Assembly: GCA_947568835.1 (NCBI GenBank)
Contig: OX387603.1
Span: 11,206,151 to 11,270,150 of the forward strand
Length of the DNA: 64,000 nt
Source: Protonemura montana
Lineage: Eukaryota; Arthropoda; Insecta; Plecoptera; Nemouridae
Direction: 5' to 3'
In this document: positions 35,626-47,300 of the stretch, piece by piece
Numbering within the stretch: the stretch's first letter is position 1
Layout of the letters: each line of letters begins with the position of its first letter
The notes under the pieces: model-generated
Databases searched by the model: none
What the model was told of the DNA's origin: nothing
Seen by the model: the letters and a program-made list of their open reading frames with translations, nothing else
Made by a program: the position numbers and the translations under genes

Positions 35626-37776
35626 ATGAGCTCGTTAATAACAAGACGTTTTTTGCAAATCTCCCAGCGAAACTGGCGAGGTTCGAGACACATTGTAATT
35701 CCTAACCAAAAATGGTTTTCTTCTGAAAGTACCGAGTCCTTGGAATTAAAGAAAGGTCGTCTGCATTTAAAATCATCTTCATGGCCAAAGCATTTAGAAT
35801 TCAATCACTTGTGGTTACGAGACCACTGCAGGTTTGTTCCCAATTCAATATGTAGGTATAATATGTAATAAATATGTAATAGAATATTACAGTGGCAATT
35901 GTAATGAAATAAAATTCACAATGACAATCAATTGCTAATTAGGTGCAGTAAGTGTTACAACTATTCTACCAACCAAAGAAAACTCGACTTGGTGTCTATT
36001 CCATTTGACATCACACCAATAGACTGTCACGTAGATTCTAAAAACCTTTATATCTCGTGTGAGTATATCGACTGGTACTATTTTGCCGGTTACGGGAAGA
36101 ATGTGGTACTGCTGACCCAGTTTCTTACATAATTTTGTCATTGCAGGGTCCGATAATCATACTTCTGAGTACCAAGTTGACTGGCTTTGGAACTCGAGCT
36201 ATGATGCACAAATACACAATCAACCCAAAACAACACCAGTTCTTTGGAACGACAGCGACATTTCAAGCAAAGTTGCACGAGTTGCTAAGACTGAATTTTT
36301 GAACTCTGAAATTGGCTTGAGAAATGTACTTAAATCACTAGTTGAATATGGTGTAGGAATTGTGGATAATGTAAGTGTTAACAACATTACTTCATTAGTT
36401 GGGTGTTCGATGTTTCAATTATATTTTGGCAGCTGTTCTGTGCACGATTCTAAATTGAACCATGAATATTTTAAAATTTTCACTGGCATGGTGAATGCCA
36501 GGTCCCGGCATCGATCGAAGCTACTGAGGAGGTAGTGAAGCGCATTGCTCATGTCCAGCACACACTCTTTGGAGGAATGTGGGAGTTTAGCAATGAGATG
36601 GCACACAGCGACACGGCATACACCAGCGAAGCGCTCGGTGCACACAACGATAACACGTACTTCAACGAAGCGGCAGGGTAATTTCACCATTCAAACCAAC
36701 AATAGCGAAAGCTTAAAATACTTATAGGTCAAGGAATAAGCAATGTGTCTCCTCTAATCACTGAATACCATGATTGCTGACCGTACAAGTAGCCCAATCA
36801 AGCCTATTTAGCAAATTTCCTTGTAGGGTGAGTGAGCCCTTTCTGATTTCTGACAGACATTTCACATACGTAAATTACCCCAACTGACTACAGCATAAAA
36901 ATACATTTTCCATGCATATTTTTTCCCATTAATTAACAATTGTATTATTTAATAATTAAGATATCCAGTTTTAAGAAGTCTATAAACTATTTCTAAATAT
37001 GTGCTAGTTGTCTTTTTGATCGCTCGAAGATACCTACAGGTACAACCACTTCCAATTTTCTTCTGGTAATTTTTATTATAAAAAAATATTGTTCCTGTAG
37101 ACCAGCCACATATCATGTTATATAAAAGAGACCCCACCTTATTATTTTTCTACTACCTTTATCACTTATTTTAGCAGCCGCAACTAAACAGTTGCAATTA
37201 AATTCAGCAGGTCTAGTAAATATATTACTGAATGTTAAGACCAGACAAAATGTTTATAATTCTGTTGTTTTTTTCTTACCTAGATTGCAAGTGTTCCACT
37301 GTTTGCAACACGATGGAGCAGGTGGCGAGAATTTGTTGGTCGATGGATTTCAAGCAGCCCAAAATCTCCTGAAAAAATCTCCCGCTCACTTTGAACTTCT
37401 GGCTTCGACTCCCATCGAATCGGAGTACATTGAATCAGGGCAACATTTTTCATCGATAAACACCGTTCTGAGGCGGAATGCGCTATCTGGAGCTTTGGAA
37501 CAAGTGAGATTCAATCTCTACGATCGGGCGCCTATGAGAACCGTACCGTCGAATGTTATTCCCGAGTTTTATAAAGCTCTCATATTGCTGGCAAAGGCTG
37601 TGAGAGAACCGCAAGGAGAATGGTGGCTGAAACTTCAGCCAGGGATGGTGATATTTATTGATAACTGGAGAGTTTTGCATGGCAGAGCTTCGTACACCGG
37701 TTTCCGTAAAATGGGAGGATGTTATGTCAACCGCAGCGACTTTTTAAGCAAGGCAAAGGTGTTGGGAGTTATATAG
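35626..37776 (+). CDS. TMLHE: Trimethyllysine dioxygenase, mitochondrial
   Basis: Five exons: 35626-35831, 35943-36058, 36147-36370, 36502-36677 and 37284-37776, 404 residues (human TMLHE 421). This Fe(II)/2-oxoglutarate enzyme hydroxylates N6-trimethyllysine, the first step of carnitine synthesis. The N-terminus (MSSLITRRFLQISQRNW) is basic and lacks acids, fitting mitochondrial import. The N-terminal zinc-site motif LRDHCRCSKC spans the first splice junction. The iron ligands are His230 and Asp232 in AHNDNTYF and His373 in RVLHGR. The 2-oxoglutarate Arg is Arg391 in GCYVNRSD. GLQVFHC and GGENLLVDGF are family motifs that favour TMLHE over the related gamma-butyrobetaine dioxygenase. It is head-to-head with the receptor and tail-to-tail with ADCK2. 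Confidence 0.93.
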
Positions 37777-37888
37777 TCCTTTGGTTTGATGTGCATGATT
37801 GAAGTGTTTTGGGGGAATGGGAGCAGCATGTCATTAACAAAATTCCAGGTAATTGCAAAAAAAAGTAGAAACGTTTTTTTTAAATATA

Positions 37889-37894
37889 AATAAA
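37889..37894 (+). terminator. Polyadenylation signal AATAAA for TMLHE
   Basis: Canonical hexamer 113 bp past the stop codon. Confidence 0.65.
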
Positions 37895-38095
37895 GAAGTT
37901 TTGACATGCCACCTTATCAGAAGCACAGCTGTCAGAATTTCCCTGACCCATTAAAATGTATTTAGAACTGCAGATAATGGAAGTAATGTTGTTTGACTTT
38001 GTGTGTTTAACAACCCTAAGGAATCATTAGAAACTGGGAATAGGATTTTGTAAGTTTTGACAGTAAGTAATAGAATAGTACTTACAGTGAACCAA

Positions 38096-38105
38096 TTTAT
38101 TTATT
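38096..38105 (-). terminator. Polyadenylation signal AATAAATAAA for the ADCK2-like gene
   Basis: Two overlapping AATAAA hexamers on the minus strand, about 60 bp past the stop codon. The two converging transcripts can thus end without overlap, about 200 bp apart. Confidence 0.6.
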
Positions 38106-38161
38106 GCTTTCACTTACATAATGTTTATTTTAATACTAGTTCTCTTTGAGAATGTCTACAA

Positions 38162-40737
38162 CTAGGATAAAAGCGTTTTCGAATGTTGAAGTAGTTTTGG
38201 TATGTCTATACTTTTGAACAGGTACGGCCGTGCTTTGCTCACTAGATCTATGCTTGGGTCCAGCGATCGACCTAGGCCTTCTACTACCATCACTGCAAGA
38301 ACCACGGAAGTGAAGCATCCTTCCATTTTCACCTTGTATTCAACCATGGTAGAAAACACTTGCGACATTAAAGAGGCTACCGCAAACTGAAAAAAAAAAA
38401 AAAAAAAAAAACAGGTCAGGCACATTTATTAAAAGATAATATTGGTACCAAAAACCTATGCAAAGTTGTGAGCAAACTATATCTTCAAAAACTGTGTATT
38501 ATGAAACGTAACAGATGTGAAATTTTTCACTGGCCTGCATTGGTTTGGGTTACCTGTGAGAGTGTTTTACAAGGGAGTCATTGCAACAATATGCTGTAAT
38601 TTTTTCAAAACTTATTTCATTACTGGTTTAAAGCTTACATACAATCAATTTCCTTGTTAAGCCACAAATAAAATAAAATTTTGAGATGAGGTGCGTACCT
38701 GGTCCAGGGTGACAGATGTATCAATGGACATTTGAACCAACTCTGTGATCCTTTCCCGGAATCTATCAGGATTATGACATTTGTTCGTTGAATTGTTCAG
38801 AAACAAATCCGCCACTCTCCGCCCCTGAAACAAAAATTAATCATTAACGAACTTTGCAATAATACGTTTTAAGTACCTTCCACAAATAGCTAATTTAAGT
38901 TTTTTTATTACTTTGCCATCTGCAACCCCTCTAAAAACTTCACGGAACAGCAATTTGTCTTTGTCGGAGAGACTAACGATAATTCCACAGTCAATCACGA
39001 CTAGGCGGAGAGCAGGAAGAATTGGTAGAATCATGTTTTTTATGTATCTGAAGATCTTTATATCCCAGAAGTCATTGCTTAGAGGAGACCTTCGTTGAAC
39101 TAACATGTTGCCAGGGTGTAAGTCCCCATGAATGAAGTTGTCTTGAAACACCTGAAAATTGAAAAAGTTGAATTGAAAATTGATTTTGTATTGAAGAAGA
39201 GGGTGCATAACGTATGTCATGTGTAGGAATCTTTGTAATACTTACCATTTTTAGGATGGCATGCATTCCGATGTCAGCTAGTTCCACTTTCAGATCTTTG
39301 CTGACATCAGGTCCTGTTACGTAGTCAAACATAGATTCTCCTTCTTCAAATGTTTCGACTAATAAATATGGTTTTGTCATGCTTCTGATAGGTTTTGGGA
39401 ATCGGACCGAGGCAACATCGTGGAAATTTGCAGCAAATCTTTCGAGGTTGTCTGCCTCGACATTTAAATCTACTTGAGCTTTCATAAGGTCTGCAAACTC
39501 GTCTACACAGTCTGGAAGACTGAGCCACTCTAGTTCAGGCACCATCCACTGCAAGGCTCTGGCTGCTCCTTTCATAATTGCCAAGTCTCTCCGCAGAAAT
39601 GTGGACATGCTCGGGTGGAGCACCTTTACAGCAGTGGGTATTAAATGCTTGCAGTTTTCAGCACCGTTGACACAGATTGGTCGAACAGTTGGAATGAAGT
39701 GACCTAATCCCAGCCTCTCAATGACTGAAAATAAATTTTTTTACAAATTAAAATCACTATCCAAATTATGTTAGCACAAAAGAAGGTTGCAATCGATTTT
39801 TTGTGATACATACTTTCCACAAAGAGTGAATTTCCTCTTTCATCTACACAGCCACCATGTAACATTGGTCTAGTGCAATGTAACTGAGAAGGTTTAATCC
39901 ATGCTTTGTACACCTTTAAAAAGAAGTTTTATATCATCATATCCACTAGATAATACAATAGGTAATGGATTAGGATTTGAGGGAAAAACTGTTGGCATTC
40001 ACCTGTCCGCAGCAACCGGTACCCACAGGAGCCCCACCATTGTCCAACACGAACGTTTCAGCCCAGTTGGGACCAAAAGCCCTTTCCAAAGTTTTCTTGG
40101 TGTAATACCAAGAGTGCGGTCGGTTGTTTGTTTGTAATTTGGCTAGCGCAGTGCAAAGATCTTCCGAAAAAAGGTCCCTTCTTGTAGAACCCCACTGACC
40201 CAATTTAACAAATATTGGCCCTGCCAATTCTAAAGTTAAGACTAGTAGCTGGTGCCAATATTTTAGAATCGTGGAGCTTAAGTATGTCAATGGATAAAGC
40301 ACTATAACAGGTATAAACGTTACTAAATGAACAAGTGCCCGAAGTATGGTGCATAATAAGTCAAAAATTTTCCAGAGAGTATTGGACCAATTGTCACGAT
40401 ATGGTGGATGCACTTGAAGGGTGCCAATTTCTGTATCGACAATGTGGTTGACAGATGTGGCCGATACAGACGTTCGCAATAGCCGAAGTTCACAGCAGTT
40501 CAGCAAGATAGGCCATTCGCTATAGCAAGAGATGATGTACGTTAGACGTTTATAGTACTTTAATCTCGATGGCACTTTGTAGCGGAATACCAAGTTATTG
40601 TTGGAAATAGTGCTGAGATGGCGACCTCCTGGATAAGTGAGGTTATAAATTACACAATCCCTCGTCTTTACTCGGGCTAAGGTCGTAATGCGTCTTGCAA
40701 TGTTGAAGAATCCACTCTTGGAAAGAGATAAAAACAT
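38162..40737 (-). CDS. ADCK2: ADCK2-like mitochondrial atypical kinase
   Basis: Six exons: 40003-40737, 39814-39913, 39246-39724, 38912-39151, 38699-38824 and 38162-38386, 634 residues (human ADCK2 626). It belongs to the UbiB/COQ8/aarF family of atypical kinases of mitochondria. ADCK2 has been linked to coenzyme Q and lipid metabolism; its substrate is uncertain. Visible motifs: a hydrophobic segment (about 140-180), the KxGQ motif in FVKLGQWGS, an altered Ala-rich loop GTGCCGQVYKAW, the ATP-site lysine in TAVKVLHP, the catalytic loop HGDLHPGN and a metal-binding IDCGI in place of DFG. The CCG loop and the DCG/DAG-type variant are ADCK2-like, which separates it from COQ8. The C-terminus has VVEGLGRSLDP. 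An N-terminal basic segment suits import. It is head-to-head with Nup98-96. Confidence 0.92.
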
Positions 40738-41314
40738 TACACTCGGGATGATTTCGCAGGCGAGCCCCTTTTACTATGATAAGCGTGTGATAAGCACCTG
40801 TATTCGTGTATTGATCGCGATGATCGCGAGAGCGAGCAGACATCTTTGATATTTTGAAGTTTCCCGGTGGTAAATGCTGATGCTGCTATGTTTTATGGGC
40901 AGCATACAATTTTGTTGCACATTCTTTGCACCAGCAGCACTTGGCGGTCGCAGTGCATGCCACCGACAATGGCCGCCAAATCGTTTTCGTTGTCATAGAA
41001 TAAATCGAAATTCAATGTCGTAGTAGATGCGTCTCCTCAGTAGATAGCTTTTAGCACACAATATCGTTGTGGGCTCTGAAGTGTAATCGAGTGCAATTTA
41101 CGTGTTTTATGGCGTAGAGTTAACAAAACGCTCGTATCTAATTTAAAATATATCATGCGCTAATAATAAGTGTCCGTTAAGTCTTGGGGCTACAGCACGA
41201 GTGTGTGGACTTTAGGTTTCTACTGACATATTTGATATATCCATATTTTTCATTGTTATTAGGATATTACTTCGCTAGCAACTGCTATCTCGCAGTTGAA
41301 ATCTCGGAGCTGAA
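40738..41314. promoter_or_regulatory. Divergent promoter region, ADCK2 / Nup98-96
   Basis: 577 bp between start codons. Many short CpG-containing motifs near 40920-41000. No TATA box placed near either gene, consistent with a housekeeping bidirectional promoter. Confidence 0.45.
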
Positions 41315-44300
41315 ATGTTTCAAAATAACAAACCTGCATTTGGTCAACCAGCAGCTACAAACACATTTGGTAAGGCTAACGCCAATGTACTAGGGAAAAA
41401 TTCAATTGAAAATGTGTCAGTCAGTATTAGATACATATGGCACTTATCTACCTACCTACTTATAAACTTGATGATGGTGATGATGGTCCAGCTTGATAAT
41501 GAGCTTGATGATGAGTGGCTTGGCCATTTGCGCACCGGTGATTGCACCATGCTTCATTACTATGTTGCAACTCCATATCAACTGATTTTCAGGTGGATTT
41601 AGTGCTCCTTTAGGACAATCAGCTTTCGGAAAACCAGCTACCACTGGGTTGTTTTCAACACCAGCTTTTGGTTCAGCAAACACGTCACTCTTTGGAAACC
41701 CTGCTCCTTCGGGGACAATTCTGTTTGGGGCACCTTCTGCAACACCTGTGTTTGGGCAGACACAAAATGCTCAACCGTCAGCATTCGGTACTTTATTCTG
41801 TGCTTTACGATGAGAAATTAAATTTCCCTCTGTTCAAATAGATAAATATCATTTGATTCCTTTTACTGTGCTTGTTTTCAGGAAGTTTCCAATCAAATCA
41901 ACCAAGTACCAACATCTTTGGCACCCAGCAAAATGCCAACACAGGGCTATTTGGTGGCACCTCTGGTGCTACATCTGCATTTGGTGCAAGCAAGCCTGCA
42001 TTCGGAGGCTTTGGCACAAGCCAAGCAAACACTAGCTTGTTTGGTCAACAAACTCAACAGCCACAAGCTTCGACATCTTTATTTGGGCAGACCTCGACAC
42101 AGACTGCAACTGGATTGTTTGGGGCCAGTGGTTTTGGAACTGCTAATGCTGCACAATCAACAGGTAGGCAGTAAAGAATAGGAACATTTTGTTGTTTTTG
42201 ATAATTGTCCATTTGCATTTTGATGGTTTCCAGGCCACAACTAGTTTAACATAACAATTATTTGCTAAGTTATTCACTTATATGTAGTCTAGCCTGCAAG
42301 AGACTAGCACAAGAAAATTTCAAAATACTTAATAATTGGTAGAAGAATTTCTTATAATAGTTTGAATAACACAACATTTTGGTATGACAAAGCTTAAAAT
42401 CAAAACAAAAATGGGCTGCAGGGTAAATACACATCAAAACCCCTTCTATAAGTTACGCGCATAATGTATATGTATTAAACGTATGTATGAAAAACTATAT
42501 TATTGCAAAAAACTCTTTATTTTGTGTTTCCTGCTAGCACTTGATTTATGGTGCACTTTGGAAGGCATAGAGATATCACACTCATTTTAACCTAATTTAT
42601 ACTATACCTTTTGAATTTTTATTTTGGGGGGACATATCACATACCTCCCAACGCAGAATGACATAACGTAACACGTTATGTTACACGTCATACGTAATTA
42701 CAACACAAAAATAACTTGTCTCAGGTCGACACCAAGCAACAACAGAATGCACATTTTAGTGTGCTGCCTGATTTTCAGAATAAAATACTAACTTTGAGTT
42801 TTATAGAATCGCTATCTGACGTCCAAAATCTTAAATTTAACATCGGCTTAAATTTGCTATCAGAATCGAATCCAGTCGTACTAATTAGTTTACAAAAATT
42901 GTAAAATCAAGACTTTATGTTGATTTTAGGTCACTCCATAGGATGCTTGCTACAACTTGTCAAAGATGTACAGTTTATTCAAACCATTCAATGTGATGAG
43001 TGTTATCCTTATCAATATTTAAATAAGAGGATTAACTACTCTACAGAGTCTTAATACCATGGCCTCATACTTAAATATAAGTTGATATTTTTAATGTAGC
43101 GCGCATGCAGCATGCAGCAGTGCGTGTGGTTTTTTTTTTTTTGGACGGGTGAAAGATGGGGTTAATTTTTGCAGGCATGCCCTTGTCACGAAGTTCTGCC
43201 ACTTAAGTGCATCTATCTATTTAAGGTGGTTGAATTTACTCTGAAATTACAGTTGGCCCTTCTGTCTCCCCAAAACGCTATGTGTCCTCACTGAACAGAG
43301 TATAAGATTTTGCGGCTCACAATTTTTATTTTTAACACTAGGGACTGTCATCAAGTTTGCTCCCCTCGCCGGCTCGGACACGATGATGAAGAATAACCAG
43401 ACAACGACCATCAGCACGCGACACCACTGTATCACTTGCATGAAAGAGTACGAGAACAAGTCACTTGAGGAGCTGCGAATGGAAGACTACGCGGCCAACC
43501 GGAAAGGTCCGCAACAAGGCTCCCAGTCGACTGGACTTTTTGGTTCCCAGCCGCAGCCATCTATCTTCGGCAGCACAGCTGGTGCGGGAACTAACCCCTC
43601 GGGCGGGATGTTTGGAGAAAACAAGCCGTTGTTTGGTGCGACCACGGGTACCATGGGTGAGTTAACTACATGGGGAAACTGTAAGCCGGGCTTATATTAG
43701 CTATTTTATAGCTAGCCTAGTTGAATCCTTATTGGACATCTGGCAATAAGAAAGATTGGTGAACAGAAGCAAGTAATTGCTTTTCTGGAAACACTGAGCA
43801 GATAGTGTTTATAGGGGGCAAACAAAATTGACACGTCTTTTTGGAGACATTTTTCTTATTTTATTTGCCATAGCAAATTGCAAAAACATTCTGTACTGTT
43901 CTAGTTCAAATCAGTGTTGCTGGAATCGCAAGTAATTTCTTTTGTTTGGATTGACATGCACAAGCAGCCATAAACAAATTAAAAGTCCTGTTTGACTCTG
44001 TTGACTTATTTCTTATTTGATACGGTGCAATTTTGACAGACATTATGATATCATTTTAGGAAATTATAATAGTATGTAGGAGATAAACGAGTGAGTATAA
44101 ACAACACTTTTTAAAACAACTCTGGTAATTTTACCCAGATGTAAGTTCCTGAGAAAATGCAGGGCACAAAACAAAGCACAAAATACACCAAAATAAACAT
44201 GTTATTCTGGATTTATTCAGTGAATTTAATGCAGGATTAAATAATGAGATGATTAATAGTATTAAAAGAAAAAGGTTATTTCCCTGTGATTTTTTTTATA

Positions 44301-47300
44301 ATCTATTGCTTTTTTTTTACGTGATTAAGGGTTGATTTCACCAACGCCTTTAAAATCTAGCTTGATCGGCGTTTAAGGAAGGTTTTAGAGGAAAATTGGT
44401 TTTCTCCATTTAGCCGAAATTTTTAAAGATTTGAAACGGGATGTTGAGAAAAATACACAAAAAATGTGTAAATTTTAATTCGGTGATGTCCTGTCAAATA
44501 AAATTAATTTTATATTGCAGCCGTCACTATTTTCTCTCTGCCCAAATCACAGTTTAATATTAGAACCTGGAAGAATAGGGTTTCATTTTTAAACTGTGTT
44601 TTGGAGGTCAAAGTAAGAAGTCCCAATGGTTCTTTTCTTGTATTTTCATGCCACAAAACATAAGCAAATTACTGTGCCGATTATAATCACCCCTAAACGG
44701 CGTTGTTGAAATTGACCCCAAGGTACCTATGTATACGATCCCACTCTCAGCGTTAGTAATGAAAATTAATAGCAGCCTATAAGAATCCCACTCCTGTCTC
44801 TTTACTTGCCATAAAGCATGTGTATGAAATTATAATCAACCAATAACAGAAAAACTAGCATGTTTTTTGTCCCTAGAAATCTGATAATGTACATACCAAT
44901 AAAACTGCAAATACTCTTTGATGTCAACAACAAAGGTGCTCAGTCGATAATTTAAAATTAGCACAGGAACAACCACTGGATGAGACCCAACACAATGCAA
45001 GCCAAAGCTAAAAAAAACTATGTGGTGTTTAACCGTAAAATTAATTCGCACATCAAACCCAGGCCAGACACAGCAAAATTTCACTTTCAGCAGAAGGCAC
45101 ACACTTGTGCAGTAAGCTGTTAAACTGAACGCCACGTTAAGGCAGTGATCTCAGTGCTCCGATCTCACACTGCGATGCTATGGAACACATTATCTAACAA
45201 TATTGCTACCAAAATGTAATTTGATATCTTATAAATCTGAAATAGAATAAATCATAAATGGAAACCACCAGAATTATGTATATATCTTCAGTTTGTTGTA
45301 ATAAATAAATAAATCTTGCAGGGGGTTTCGGTGCGTCAAGCACTGGTGTGTTCGGTCAGCCAGCGCAGACAGGTGGCGGGATCTTTGGCAAGCCTACCGG
45401 ATTCGGTGCGGCCGCTGCAACAACGGTTGCCACCGGATTCCCGTCAAGCTTCTCCCAGCCAACTGCGAATCTGTTCGGCCAGACTTCAGTCGCGAAACCA
45501 TTTGGCGCAGTCCAGCCTCAGACCAACATGTTTGGCGCAGCCACATCGCAGCCCTCGACCGGGTTTGGCACTCAGAACACGGCGTTTTCTGGGTTTGGGG
45601 CACAGGCCAACCAGGTGAGTGGGATTTTTTGACTGAATAGCTCACTGAGAATTGCGAAGTCGCAATTTTTTTAGTTATTCTCTTGGTCAAGTTTGTTGAG
45701 TGGCTACTTTTCTCATCAGGCACTTATTATCCTTGTATAGTTACAAACTTACAAACTTGTAACAAACTTGTTAACAAACTTTGTATAAATTTGCATGACA
45801 TTGTTTGGACTAGATCTTATAGCAAACACACCTCTAGGTCTGTGATATCGTACTTTCTCTCACGATATTGACAGTTAAGTTATTCTTGGCATAAATTTAG
45901 TTTCTTTCTCTGATTGTTATTGCTTTTGCCACCCCTTAGCCGGTATTGCCCGGCCAGTGCCAAGTTTGTGCTGGCCGGCTGCGCAAACGGCTTAGAGAAC
46001 GCAGGCACACGGGGACGGGGCACCACACAAGCAAGGGTGTGCCGTTTGGTGTGCGCCGCACAAATAGTCTTTTGTGTTTGTGAACAAAAGATTAATCACC
46101 TCTTGTAATAAACAATTTTAATTTTAAGTTTACTTATACGTTTTTGTCAATTTTAGACCTCTATAGTTACCTCGACTGAACAGTGTTGACAATTGACACT
46201 TGTACTTTGATCATTGCTGGATCCTTCTATAAGTCTTGCTGACAGTATAATCTGTAGAAGGATATGTCCCGAGAATATGTTCCGTTTGAGCATTTTATCA
46301 AAATCGTCCTGCATTTGATTTGCTTGAAGAATTTGATTTGATTTGCTTGATTTGCTTGAAGTAGATCTAGGTGCAAATCAATCAAATTAATTGTGTAATG
46401 CTCTGATTTTTATCACTTTAATTACATTATTTCATTGTCATCCACATCCTCAATTTCATCGGCATCGCTACTTTTATAATAACTTAACTCTTTGACACTG
46501 ATTCTTTCCGAAAGACTCGGGGTTGAGGTTGCGACTCTGTTTTCAACAGCTCTAGGTTATGGGAAATCAAATAAGCACTGCCACGATGCACGCAATATTT
46601 CTTGAACATGAACCAGAGCGAACAGATGGAGAAAATGTTTCATACCTGAACCACCCTCACCTAGCGCTCATTCCCGTGTTCCCATCTTTTCCAGGGCATG
46701 AACATGTTTGGACAGAGTAAGACGACATTCAACCAGATGCCGACCACTAGTGCCGGTAGTAGTTACCTTTTTGGCCAGACAGCAGCTGCAACCAACACTG
46801 GATCGTTGTTCGGCGCCAAGCCAGTGGCGGGCACGGGATTCGGCACAGGTTTTGGCACAACTCCTTCACCTGCATTCGCCGCCAGCAACAACATCTTCGG
46901 CCAGTCTTTCAATAAGCCGGCAACGACCGGGTTCATGTTTCCCTCGACCAGCACGACGGGATTGGGTAAGATAGCGCTTTGCCGTTTTATTTTCAGTGAT
47001 TTTGCATTTCTGTAACTATTCTCTTGTATTATGGGATTTACAAGAAAACTCTGAACAAATTGCATTACGTTGCATGCAATGTGTGGTACTATGACAAATC
47101 AACACCACTCATGTTAATTTTCACTACGTTTTGCATCTTCTAATCTAAGATTGTAATTTAAAAGAATAATTAAAGGGATGAAAGAAAAAAATTGTTCCTA
47201 GTGCATTGGAAAGACCAATTCTAACCCAAGTGGTGGTCTCCTTAGTTCCCTTCGACAGGAGTAGGCTACATGCCAGCACCGGTTTCCTCTTCTCCCTTCT

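Noticed and set aside
42669..42694. Small inverted repeat cataacgt...acgttatg
   Set aside because: Eight-base stem with three-base loop; too short to claim a function.
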